From Chthoniobacterales bacterium (GTDB lineage Bacteria > Verrucomicrobiota > Verrucomicrobiia > Chthoniobacterales > UBA10450): a DNA stretch of 5,369 nt. The stretch covers positions 1 to 5,369 of the forward strand of contig JAICXG010000193.1 of the NCBI GenBank assembly GCA_025980625.1. The letters run 5' to 3'. Position numbers and translations under genes: made by a program. Numbering within the stretch: position 1 is the stretch's first letter; each line of letters begins with the position of its first letter. Below, piece after piece: positions 1 to 5,369 of the stretch. The notes below the pieces were generated by a model, which was given only the letters and a program-made list of their open reading frames with translations, was not told the origin of the DNA and did not search any database.

Positions 1-139
1 AGTAGAGCCGGTAATTGCGATGCCGGAATGCCGAGAACGTCCGGCGCCAGGAGACCGCCCCGGTCGGGACGCGGCGCGGCCGCCCCGTCAGGTCCTCCGG
101 GACGGCGGCGGTGCGCTCCATTTCATTGGCGTGATTCAT
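1..139 (-). CDS. MFS transporter, N-terminal fragment (runs off the window)
   Basis: Reading the minus strand from the ATG at 139-137 gives 46 codons without a stop up to the window edge. The last residues read FSAFRHRNYRLY (residues 35-46). This is the characteristic stretch just before the first membrane helix of major facilitator superfamily exporters of the MFS_3/enterobactin-exporter-like type, which commonly have an 'F.ALRHRNYRL' sequence there. The preceding roughly 34 residues are a charged, Pro/Arg-rich cytoplasmic leader. An in-frame TGA at 148-146 rules out a longer start. Met7 (ATG at 121-119) is an alternative start, and neither has a Shine-Dalgarno. The gene is divergent from the phosphoribosyltransferase gene. 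The membrane part lies outside the window, so the substrate cannot be stated. The family call rests on a short motif recognised from memory. Confidence 0.62.
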   Translation of the reverse strand, partial: MNHANEMERTAAVPEDLTGRPRRVPTGAVSWRRTFSAFRHRNYRLY

Positions 140-263
140 GATGGGTCAGCGAATTTCCTCGTCTGGAATGATGGTAAAAGCCAACCGGGAATCGCCCCTA
201 ACGAATCGCTTGCGGTGAGCGACGCAAAGCCGCTCGCCCCTCTCGATTCGAAACATTGTAGCA
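140..263. promoter_or_regulatory. Divergent intergenic region with GC-rich hairpin
   Basis: This 124-base region separates the leftward MFS gene from the rightward phosphoribosyltransferase gene, so it should hold promoters for both. I see no convincing -35/-10 pair on either strand. It does contain an inverted repeat at 214-221 and 231-238 (GGTGAGCG and CGCTCGCC, 8 pairs including one G-U, loop of 9). It overlaps a smaller alternative pairing TTGCG (210-214) with CGCAA (223-227). A 7-base inverted pair CGAATCG (202-208) and CGATTCG (244-250) encloses both. No T-tract follows on either strand, so it does not look like an intrinsic terminator. A regulatory role is inferred only from position. 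Confidence 0.35.
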
Positions 264-923
264 ATGCACTTTGCCGATCGTGCCGATGCTGGCCGTTTCC
301 TCGCGCACCAGTTATCGCGCTATGCCGGCACGCCCGACGTGATCGTGCTCGCGCTTCCGCGCGGCGGCGTACCGATCGGCTACGAGATCGCGCGCGCCCT
401 GCATGCGCCGCTCGATGTCTTCGTCGTGCGCAAGCTCGGCGTTCCCGGGCAGGAGGAATTAGCAATGGGCGCAGTGGCTTCCGGCGGGATTCGCGTTCTT
501 AACCCAGATGTCATTACCGCGCTGGGAACACGGGCGCTGGAAGCGGTCGAGCAGGAAACCGAACGCGAACTGCTCGAAGTAACGCGGAGGGAAGAACAGT
601 ACCGCGGGAAGCGTCCCTTTCCCGAGTTGCAGGGCCGGACGGTCATTCTCGTCGATGACGGACTCGCGACTGGCGCGACAATGCGCGCGGCCGCCCGCGG
701 CGTGCGGCAACGCCAGCCAGCGCGACTCATCCTGGCGGTGCCGGTGGCAGCGGAGTCGACCTGTCGAGAGATGCAGGTCGAAGCGGATGAAGTGGTTTGT
801 GCGCTCACCCCGGAGCCGTTCTTCGGCGTCGGCCAGTTCTACGACGACTTCAGGCAGATGAGCGACGAGGAGGTGCGCGCCATTCTCGCCCGCGGCACAA
901 GTGAAGGGGAAGAGTTGGCCTAA
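264..923 (+). CDS. Phosphoribosyltransferase-domain protein
   Basis: This 219-residue protein has the type I phosphoribosyltransferase fold. The PRPP-binding loop is VILVDDGLATGATM at residues 127-140, with the two acidic residues (Asp130-Asp131) followed by the small-residue/Thr loop that grips the 5-phosphate. An N-terminal ALPRGGVPIGYEIA segment (residues 30-43) and VFVVRKLGVPGQEELAMGA (residues 52-70) are typical of a widespread family of small stand-alone PRTases, also found fused to dienelactone-hydrolase or erythromycin-esterase-like domains. The acceptor base is unknown for this family, and I see no purine- or pyrimidine-specific hood that would identify it. It is presumably cytoplasmic. 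The start is chosen because family members begin with a similar 'F.DR.DAG..LA' stretch; it has no Shine-Dalgarno. A short inverted repeat CATTG-TAG-CAATG (254-266) spans the start codon. The propeller gene follows 43 bases later on the same strand and may be cotranscribed. The family call is firm; the specific function is not known. Confidence 0.88.
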   Translation: MHFADRADAGRFLAHQLSRYAGTPDVIVLALPRGGVPIGYEIARALHAPLDVFVVRKLGVPGQEELAMGAVASGGIRVLNPDVITALGTRALEAVEQETERELLEVTRREEQYRGKRPFPELQGRTVILVDDGLATGATMRAAARGVRQRQPARLILAVPVAAESTCREMQVEADEVVCALTPEPFFGVGQFYDDFRQMSDEEVRAILARGTSEGEELA

Positions 924-966
924 CGAAAAGCAGACCAGCGCCCGCCGGCCAAACGATTCTCTCGAA

Positions 967-2058
967 ATGAAACTTCGACTCGGTTTCGCAGTGACGTTGC
1001 TCCTGTTCGCGGCGCATTCCTCCGCTCTCGCCGTCACCGCCACTCTGCAATCGGTGGCCGCCTTTCCCGACCAGCAGGCGACCGGCATCGCGGTCTCGAA
1101 AAGTGGCCGGATTTTTGTTTGTTTCCCTGATTGGTCAGACCATCACACGATTTCGGTCGCGGAGGTGGTCGCGGGCAAACCGAAGCCCTACCCGAACGAT
1201 GAATGGAACCAGCCGGGCAGTCCGAACGATCACTTCGTCTGTGTGCAAAGCGTGTATGTCGATGAGAGTGACAGCCTTTGGATTCTCGACCCGGCGGCGC
1301 CAAAGATGAAGCAGATCGTCAAAGGTGGGCCGAAGCTGGTGAAGGTCGACCTGGTTAAAAACGAGGTGGTGCAAACGATCGCGTTCGGCGAGGAGGTCGC
1401 GCCAAAGAAGAGCTATCTCAATGACCTCCGCGTCGACACCAAGACACAGACTGCTTACATCACCGACTCAGGGCTGGGCGCGATCATAGTCGTCGACCTG
1501 ACGACCGGGAAAGCACGGCGGCTGCTCGAGGATGACCTTTCGACCAAAGCGGATAAGGATTTCAAGCTCCAGGTCAACGGCCGAGCGTTGTTAGGAGAAA
1601 ACGGGAAGCCGCCGCAGATCCACTCCGATGGGATCGCGCTCGATCGTCTCAACGGCTATCTCTATTTCCACGCCCTCACCGCCACGATGCTGTATCGGAT
1701 CAGGAGCGAGGACCTGCGAAATCGCCGCCTAACGAGAAGTCAGTTAAGCGCCCGGGTCGAAAGACTAACTGAAACTCCTCCACCGGACGGAATGATGATC
1801 GGGCCGGATGGAAGGCTTTACCTCACGGATATCGAGCACAGCGCGGTGCAGGTGCTCGATCTTAAACAGAACAAGCTAGCCACCGTGGTCAGCGACGAAC
1901 GCTTGAGTTGGCCCGATACCCTGGCTTGGGGGCCGGACGGCGGGTTGTTTGTGACCTGCTCGCAGATTCAAAACATGGCGCGGTTCAACGGCGGCAAAGA
2001 CATGCACCAGACGCCCTACACCGTTTACAAGATCATCGGCGCGCTCGCCGCGCCCTGA
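967..2058 (+). CDS. Secreted MRJP/yellow-family beta-propeller protein (L-dopachrome tautomerase-related)
   Basis: This 363-residue protein begins with a clear Sec signal peptide: MKLRLGFAVTLLLFAAHSSALA (residues 1-22) has Lys/Arg, a hydrophobic core and an Ala-x-Ala cleavage site near residue 20-22. It is therefore exported, probably to the periplasm or outside. The mature part matches the major royal jelly/yellow protein family (six-bladed beta-propeller). Recognisable segments are NDHFVCVQSVYVDESDSLWILD (88-109), LNDLRVDTKTQTAYITDSG (151-169), SDGIALD (220-226) with LYFHALTATMLYRI (232-245), and DGMMIGPDGRLYLTD (274-288). Length is normal for a bacterial member. Bacterial members are often annotated as L-dopachrome tautomerase-related or SMP-30/gluconolactonase-like, but the substrate is generally unknown. 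An in-frame GTG at 901 would lie inside the preceding gene and place 22 polar residues before the signal peptide, so the ATG at 967 is preferred. It has no Shine-Dalgarno. The 3' end converges on arsS with 10 bases between stops. Confidence 0.85.
   Translation: MKLRLGFAVTLLLFAAHSSALAVTATLQSVAAFPDQQATGIAVSKSGRIFVCFPDWSDHHTISVAEVVAGKPKPYPNDEWNQPGSPNDHFVCVQSVYVDESDSLWILDPAAPKMKQIVKGGPKLVKVDLVKNEVVQTIAFGEEVAPKKSYLNDLRVDTKTQTAYITDSGLGAIIVVDLTTGKARRLLEDDLSTKADKDFKLQVNGRALLGENGKPPQIHSDGIALDRLNGYLYFHALTATMLYRIRSEDLRNRRLTRSQLSARVERLTETPPPDGMMIGPDGRLYLTDIEHSAVQVLDLKQNKLATVVSDERLSWPDTLAWGPDGGLFVTCSQIQNMARFNGGKDMHQTPYTVYKIIGALAAP
2038..2054. other. Short GC hairpin at the convergent gene junction
   Basis: GGCGCG-CTCGC-CGCGCC forms a perfect 6-base-pair stem with a 5-base loop. 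It lies in the last codons of the propeller gene, two bases before its stop codon. The two convergent genes leave only 2059-2068 between them, so a shared transcription stop would have to lie near here. There is no T-tract on either strand, and the segment codes for an ordinary Ala/Pro-rich C-terminus, so a terminator role is only a weak possibility. Confidence 0.18.
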
Positions 2059-2068
2059 TCTCGCAGGA

Positions 2069-3043
2069 TCAAACCAGCGCTCCGCCGCAACTCGAGCCCG
2101 CTCCGGCGGTGCAGCCGAAGCAGTGATTGCCGGTGAGTATTTCGCGATTCTCGACCGCGACGAGATCAATCTCCCAGAGGTGAAGCGGGCGATCGCTTTC
2201 TCGCCAGTGCATCTTCAGCATCTGGTTAAAATCACAATCGAAAACCTCCCCGGTCCAACTGACATTGATCGTATTGCGGCACATCAAGCCTTCGACCGTG
2301 GCGGGATTAAAAGCGTCGTTGAGCAAAGCCATGTAATCAGCCAGTTGATTATTATTCCGCAACCAGGAGGCGAAGCGGGCGATCGGGAGATTGGTGATCG
2401 TGTAGAGATTATTAAAGACGATCCCGAAATGCTCTTTCAACTCACGCTTGTAATCCCTTTCAAGTTCCTCCTGCGGTGGCGGGAGAAAGGCCCCGTTCGG
2501 GTTATAAATCAAGTGCAGCGGTAGCTGCGGCTCGATGCCGTAGCCTAACGAGTTAAGGACCTGCAATGCCCTGATGCTCGCGTCGAAAACGCCTTCACCC
2601 CGCTGCGCATTGACGTTCTCCGGAGAGTAACACGGCATCGAGGCGATAATCTCGACTTTGTGACGGGCAAGGAACGGCCCATAGTCATTGTAACCCGGTT
2701 CGAGCAGGACGGTAAGATTACAGCGATCCATAATGTGCCGCGGCGGAGTGAGCGCTCTCAGCCGCTCGATAAGATACTTGAAATCGGGAATCATCTCCGG
2801 CGCGCCACCGGTCAGGTCAACCTTTGGTATCTCGGTTTCGGCCAACCAGTCGATCACCCGATCGATCGTCTCGCGGGTCATGATTTCCTTCCGCTTCGGC
2901 CCGGCATTCACGTGACAATGAATGCAGGTGAGGTTACAGAGCTTACCCACGTTGACCTGTAACACTTCCGTCCGGGTATGACGCAGCGGCATTGAATGGT
3001 CGGCGAGCTTTTGCGCAAACAGATTATCCGCCAGCAGATTCAT
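2069..3043 (-). CDS. arsS: Arsenosugar biosynthesis radical SAM protein ArsS
   Basis: This 324-residue enzyme has the radical SAM 4Fe-4S motif CNLTCIHC at residues 36-43 (Cys36, Cys40, Cys43), followed by DLTGGAPE (76-83), the SAM-contacting glycine motif. The C-terminal part carries the family's second Cys-rich domain (DUF3641-type): Cys255, Cys270 and the closing HCFGCTAGAGSSCGGAL stretch with Cys308, Cys311 and Cys319, likely an auxiliary cluster site. In characterised relatives, ArsS transfers a 5'-deoxyadenosyl group from SAM to dimethylarsinous acid, giving the dimethylarsinoyl-deoxyadenosine precursor of arsenosugars. Cytoplasmic. An upstream ATG at 3109 is possible, but it would add 22 residues inside the transporter gene that look unlike the family. 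The ATG at 3043 overlaps the transporter stop (ATGA), favouring translational coupling. Some family members are selenoproteins; here these sites are Cys and no internal TGA is used. It is the last gene of the arsM-pit-arsS operon. Length and both Cys regions appear complete. Confidence 0.9.
   Translation of the reverse strand: MNLLADNLFAQKLADHSMPLRHTRTEVLQVNVGKLCNLTCIHCHVNAGPKRKEIMTRETIDRVIDWLAETEIPKVDLTGGAPEMIPDFKYLIERLRALTPPRHIMDRCNLTVLLEPGYNDYGPFLARHKVEIIASMPCYSPENVNAQRGEGVFDASIRALQVLNSLGYGIEPQLPLHLIYNPNGAFLPPPQEELERDYKRELKEHFGIVFNNLYTITNLPIARFASWLRNNNQLADYMALLNDAFNPATVEGLMCRNTINVSWTGEVFDCDFNQMLKMHWRESDRPLHLWEIDLVAVENREILTGNHCFGCTAGAGSSCGGALV
3040..3043 (-). promoter_or_regulatory. ATGA stop/start overlap coupling pit and arsS
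   Basis: On the minus strand the four bases read ATGA: the ATG opens arsS and the TGA closes the phosphate transporter gene. No Shine-Dalgarno lies in the roughly 17 bases upstream, so arsS translation probably depends on ribosomes finishing the transporter. This decides the arsS start and ties the expression of the two proteins together. Confidence 0.75.
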
Positions 3044-4158
3044 AGATGACGCAGCAAAAGGTAGGCGGTGCCTCCAATCAGCGCTGCACAGGGCAAGGTT
3101 ATGATCCACGAGAGCACGATATTTACGATGACTCGCGGATACGCCTGGCCGGTCGTCAATCCGATACCAAAGAGCGATCCGACAGACACGTGAGTGGTTG
3201 AGACCGGTAATCCGCCGAGGCTGGCAAGAATTACGAGAAGGCTGGTGGAAAGATTGGCGGCAAAACCCTGGCCATGATTCATCGCGGTGATCTTATGGCT
3301 CATTGTCTCCGCGATGCGGCGCGCCTGGAGCAATCCGCCGATCGCCATCATCAGGGCAATAGCCAGGAAACCGATTCGAATATCGAGTGATTTCGCGAGC
3401 AACAGTAAGGCGACGATCTTGGGCGTGTCATTAAGTCCGCGGGCAAAGCTGACCATGCCTGCGCTCAGGAAATGAGCCGCATCGACCAGTTGTTGAGAGG
3501 TAATGCCGAGAAAGTGACCGCTGTAGCGCTGGCGGCAATTTTCGGCCTCAGCGATGGTGAGGTGCGAGGGAAGCGCAAGCTGGCGCAGCCGCAAAAGAGA
3601 ATCCGGCTGCGGCATCTCGATAACCTCTTCTTCTGTGCCCAGGCAGACACACCATTCCTTTCTTAGTCCGAAAGCGATGCGTCCACCGTGGAAGAGAAGG
3701 TAAAGCAAGCCGCCAAGCAGGATTGCGAGGATTGGACTGAGTAACAATGGAAGAACAAATCCGTTGGCGAGGGCTTTAACATTCACGGCCGCGCCGACGG
3801 CGATAAAGCCACAGCCAGTAATTGCACCGAGCAAGGCGTGCGTGGTCGAGACAGGGAATCCTGTAATGGTGGCGAGAATCACCGTTAGTCCAGCCGCAAG
3901 CGCGACCGCCAGAACGAAACCTGGCGAGCCGGCCAAATGATCCGGCACGATACCTTTGCCGCTGAACTTGCTCAGCAAAGCCTGCCCCAGGAAAACCGAA
4001 AGAATGGAACCGGCGAAGGTAGCAACCGTTGCCCATGTGATGGCCGTTCGATAGCTGCAAGTGCCGCTCCCAAAAAGAGAGGCAACACCCTTGAAGTTAT
4101 CGTTCGCGCCATTGGCATAAGCAAGGAAACAGGTAGTAAGGAATAGAAGCGCGAGCAT
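3040..4158 (-). CDS. PiT-family inorganic phosphate (possibly arsenate) transporter
   Basis: This 372-residue integral membrane protein has the internal duplication of the PiT family. NGANDNFKG (residues 16-24) pairs with RGLNDTPKI (240-248), the two copies of the GANDxxxx signature. GFPVSTTHALLGAITGCG (100-117) pairs with GLPVSTTHVSVGSLFGIG (316-333), the paired re-entrant motifs that form the substrate site. Two hydrophobic halves flank a polar central segment at about residues 160-225. Family members carry out cation-coupled (H+ or Na+) uptake of phosphate and generally also take up arsenate. The central loop has an unusual Cys-x-Cys (WCVCLG, 169-174). The start at 4158 lies only 10 bases after the arsM stop and places the first GAND motif close to the N-terminus, as expected; no Shine-Dalgarno is visible. 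Its place between arsM and arsS argues for a role in arsenic or phosphate handling in the same pathway. Substrate preference and direction are inference. It appears intact. Confidence 0.88.
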   Translation of the reverse strand: MLALLFLTTCFLAYANGANDNFKGVASLFGSGTCSYRTAITWATVATFAGSILSVFLGQALLSKFSGKGIVPDHLAGSPGFVLAVALAAGLTVILATITGFPVSTTHALLGAITGCGFIAVGAAVNVKALANGFVLPLLLSPILAILLGGLLYLLFHGGRIAFGLRKEWCVCLGTEEEVIEMPQPDSLLRLRQLALPSHLTIAEAENCRQRYSGHFLGITSQQLVDAAHFLSAGMVSFARGLNDTPKIVALLLLAKSLDIRIGFLAIALMMAIGGLLQARRIAETMSHKITAMNHGQGFAANLSTSLLVILASLGGLPVSTTHVSVGSLFGIGLTTGQAYPRVIVNIVLSWIITLPCAALIGGTAYLLLRHL

Positions 4159-4168
4159 CCGAGGCGTC

Positions 4169-5323
4169 TTAGCAACAGGTTCCTCCGTCGCAGCAGGTGC
4201 TTGCTTCGGTTGTGATCTTGTAGTCCTGGCCTTTTGTCTCCCTGGGATGGCGTCGAGTCGTGCGTGAGCAGTCGAACGGTTTGGCCTCGCTTAGTGGGAT
4301 CTCGGCCAAAGGCTCGATAAACTCAAAGAACTCACGGTAGGGCGCTTTGCGATAAAGATTGTAAGTCTTGTCACAAACCGCGTAGCGCACGCCGCGCTCC
4401 ATTCGATGGTTATCATCGTCCAGCACCTCCCGGAATGGTCCGCGATAGATCACGGCCTGGTTACGCTCAAAGCAGGAACCTTGTTTGCCCTTGAAAGCCT
4501 CAACTGTAACAGAGCGAAACTCAATTCCTTCCACGATCTGCCACGGTTGCTGGTCGCGCTTCAGGATCTGGATGCCGTAAAACCCAGCGCCGGCGAAAGC
4601 CTCGAGGAATCCTTCTTCCGTTAGGGCGCCGGAGATGCAGCCGCTCCAAAGCTCGGGATCGTTCTGCAAATGCTCCGGCACTTCTTCGTCGCACACGATG
4701 TCGGAAATGACCGCGCGCCCGCCTTTTTTCAGGACGCGGAAAATTTCCTCGAACAACCGCCGTTTCGATTTCGGCTCGACCAGGTTGAGGACACAATTGG
4801 AAACCACGACATCGATCGAATCGCTCGCCACCAGCGGATGTTTAAGCCGTAACTCTTGCGCCAGATCATCAGCGCGCAGAAAGGAAGCCGCATCCGTGAT
4901 CGGCCGGGCCCTCAGTTCGGCGTCGAGCTTTTCCAGATCGAGCGCCAGATCCTGGATGCGGCCCTTGCGAAACTCGACGTTGGCAAAGCCGATCCGGTCG
5001 GCCACGATCGGGGCGTTCCGGCGCGCGATCTCGAGCATTTCGTCCGTCATGTCGATGCCGATCACCTTTCCCTTTGCGCCGATCACTTGCGCGGCAATGA
5101 AACATATTTTTCCGCCGCCGCTGCCGAGATCGAGCACGGTCTCGCCTTCGCGCAAGTAACGACTCGGATCGCCGCAGCCGTAATCGCGCTCGATCACTTC
5201 CTGCGGAATCACTTCGAGGAACTTCGCGTCGTACTGGACCGGGCAACAAAGCTTCGCCTCGGTCTGTTTCGCTCCGGTCGCATAACGTTCCCGGACGGCA
5301 GTCTCTGCGTTAATCGTGCTCAT
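4169..5323 (-). CDS. arsM: Arsenite S-adenosylmethionine methyltransferase ArsM, arsenosugar-associated long form
   Basis: This 384-residue class I SAM methyltransferase has motif I VLDLGSGGG at residues 63-71, an acidic ribose-binding Asp in VIGIDM (87-92) and VVVSNCVLNL (172-181). The Cys residues expected to bind As(III) are present: Cys50 (DYGCGDP), Cys177 (SNCVLNL) and Cys229 (SGCISGA), with the CC pair at 26-27 as a possible fourth contributor. It methylates trivalent arsenic stepwise, supplying the dimethylated species used by ArsS. A segment at about 125-165 lengthens the distance between Cys50 and Cys177 compared with the algal CmArsM as I recall it. Beyond the catalytic region, residues 270-384 form an extension with Cys284, Cys317 and Cys352, ending in TCCDGGTCC, a likely thiol metal-binding tail. 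It is the first gene of the operon. The start at 5323 is the natural one, as VRERYATGA (10-18) is a typical N-terminus. No Shine-Dalgarno is visible. Cytoplasmic. Confidence 0.93.
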   Translation of the reverse strand: MSTINAETAVRERYATGAKQTEAKLCCPVQYDAKFLEVIPQEVIERDYGCGDPSRYLREGETVLDLGSGGGKICFIAAQVIGAKGKVIGIDMTDEMLEIARRNAPIVADRIGFANVEFRKGRIQDLALDLEKLDAELRARPITDAASFLRADDLAQELRLKHPLVASDSIDVVVSNCVLNLVEPKSKRRLFEEIFRVLKKGGRAVISDIVCDEEVPEHLQNDPELWSGCISGALTEEGFLEAFAGAGFYGIQILKRDQQPWQIVEGIEFRSVTVEAFKGKQGSCFERNQAVIYRGPFREVLDDDNHRMERGVRYAVCDKTYNLYRKAPYREFFEFIEPLAEIPLSEAKPFDCSRTTRRHPRETKGQDYKITTEASTCCDGGTCC

Positions 5324-5338
5324 GAAATTGAAGCTGGA

Positions 5339-5349
5339 ATTGTATTGTA
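5339..5349 (-). promoter_or_regulatory. Possible -10 region for the arsM operon
   Basis: On the minus strand two overlapping TACAAT hexamers (5349-5344 and 5344-5339) lie 16-26 bases before the arsM start, in an AT-rich patch within otherwise GC-rich DNA. The -35 region for the upstream copy falls at or beyond the window edge, and for the other copy the spacing gives a GC-rich non-matching hexamer. Recognition is therefore weak. No ArsR-type dyad is visible in the 46 bases upstream of arsM. Confidence 0.22.
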
Positions 5350-5369
5350 TGAGAGAGTGATGCGGCGGG

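Noticed and set aside
243..263. tRNA T-arm-like stretch (GATTCGAAAC)
   Set aside because: No acceptor, anticodon or D-arm can be paired around it on either strand.
20..502. Plus-strand 160-codon open frame at the left end
   Set aside because: It overlaps the antisense of the MFS fragment and an out-of-frame part of the phosphoribosyltransferase gene, and its composition is Arg/Pro/Ala-rich with no family resemblance.
919..950. Possible integron attC-like site starting GCCTAAC after the phosphoribosyltransferase stop
   Set aside because: There is no matching GTTAGGC partner within a plausible distance and no internal L-box pairing, so the resemblance is limited to one 7-base box.
915..952. 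TTGGCC/GGCCAA inverted repeat around the phosphoribosyltransferase stop as a terminator
   Set aside because: The loop is 26 bases, the stem 6 bases and there is no T-tract, and a co-oriented gene starts 15 bases later.
1740..1772. TCAGTTA/TAACTGA inverted repeat inside the propeller gene
   Set aside because: The arms are 7 bases with a 19-base loop, and the frame reads through as normal family sequence with no sign of an inserted element.
2123..2962. Plus-strand open frames (133 and 100 codons) opposite arsS
   Set aside because: They lie fully antisense to a well-conserved radical SAM gene, have no recognisable domain, and are explained by the codon bias of the real frame.
4635..5159. Plus-strand 174-codon open frame opposite arsM
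   Set aside because: It is Ser/Arg-rich low-complexity translation typical of the antisense of a GC-rich gene; arsM on the other strand carries clear motifs throughout.

Overview
The window reads as chromosomal DNA from a Gram-negative-type, fairly GC-rich bacterium. The gene content (a secreted yellow/MRJP-family propeller protein, an arsenosugar-type ArsM/ArsS pair, a PiT transporter) and the lack of clear Shine-Dalgarno sequences would fit a soil Verrucomicrobiota-like lineage. Planctomycetes, Acidobacteria and others remain possible, and no marker gene settles it. There are no RNA genes, insertion sequences, CRISPR arrays or long repeats.

Left part (1-2058). The first 139 bases hold the N-terminal end of a leftward gene. 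Translated, it gives a typical major facilitator superfamily N-terminus that runs off the window. A 124-base divergent intergenic region with a GC-rich hairpin separates it from two rightward genes. The first is a stand-alone phosphoribosyltransferase-domain protein (264-923). It is followed 43 bases later by a secreted MRJP/yellow-type six-bladed propeller protein (967-2058). Both end roles are unknown beyond the fold family.

Right part (2069-5323, all leftward). A compact three-gene operon is read in the order arsM, pit, arsS. ArsM (5323-4169) is a SAM-dependent arsenite methyltransferase of the long, Cys-rich, arsenosugar-associated type. Ten bases later comes a PiT-family phosphate (and plausibly arsenate) transporter (4158-3040). 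Its stop codon overlaps the start of arsS (3043-2069) in an ATGA. ArsS is a radical SAM enzyme with a CxxxCxxC cluster motif and a Cys-rich C-terminal domain. By family knowledge, ArsM makes dimethylated trivalent arsenic and ArsS adds a 5'-deoxyadenosyl group from SAM, giving the precursor of arsenosugars. The transporter between the two enzymes is the most interesting point: it suggests that arsenate/phosphate transport is tied to arsenosugar synthesis. arsS converges on the propeller gene with only 10 bases between their stop codons.

No arsR, arsC or arsenite efflux gene is visible, but the window ends 46 bases upstream of arsM, so a regulator could lie just outside.
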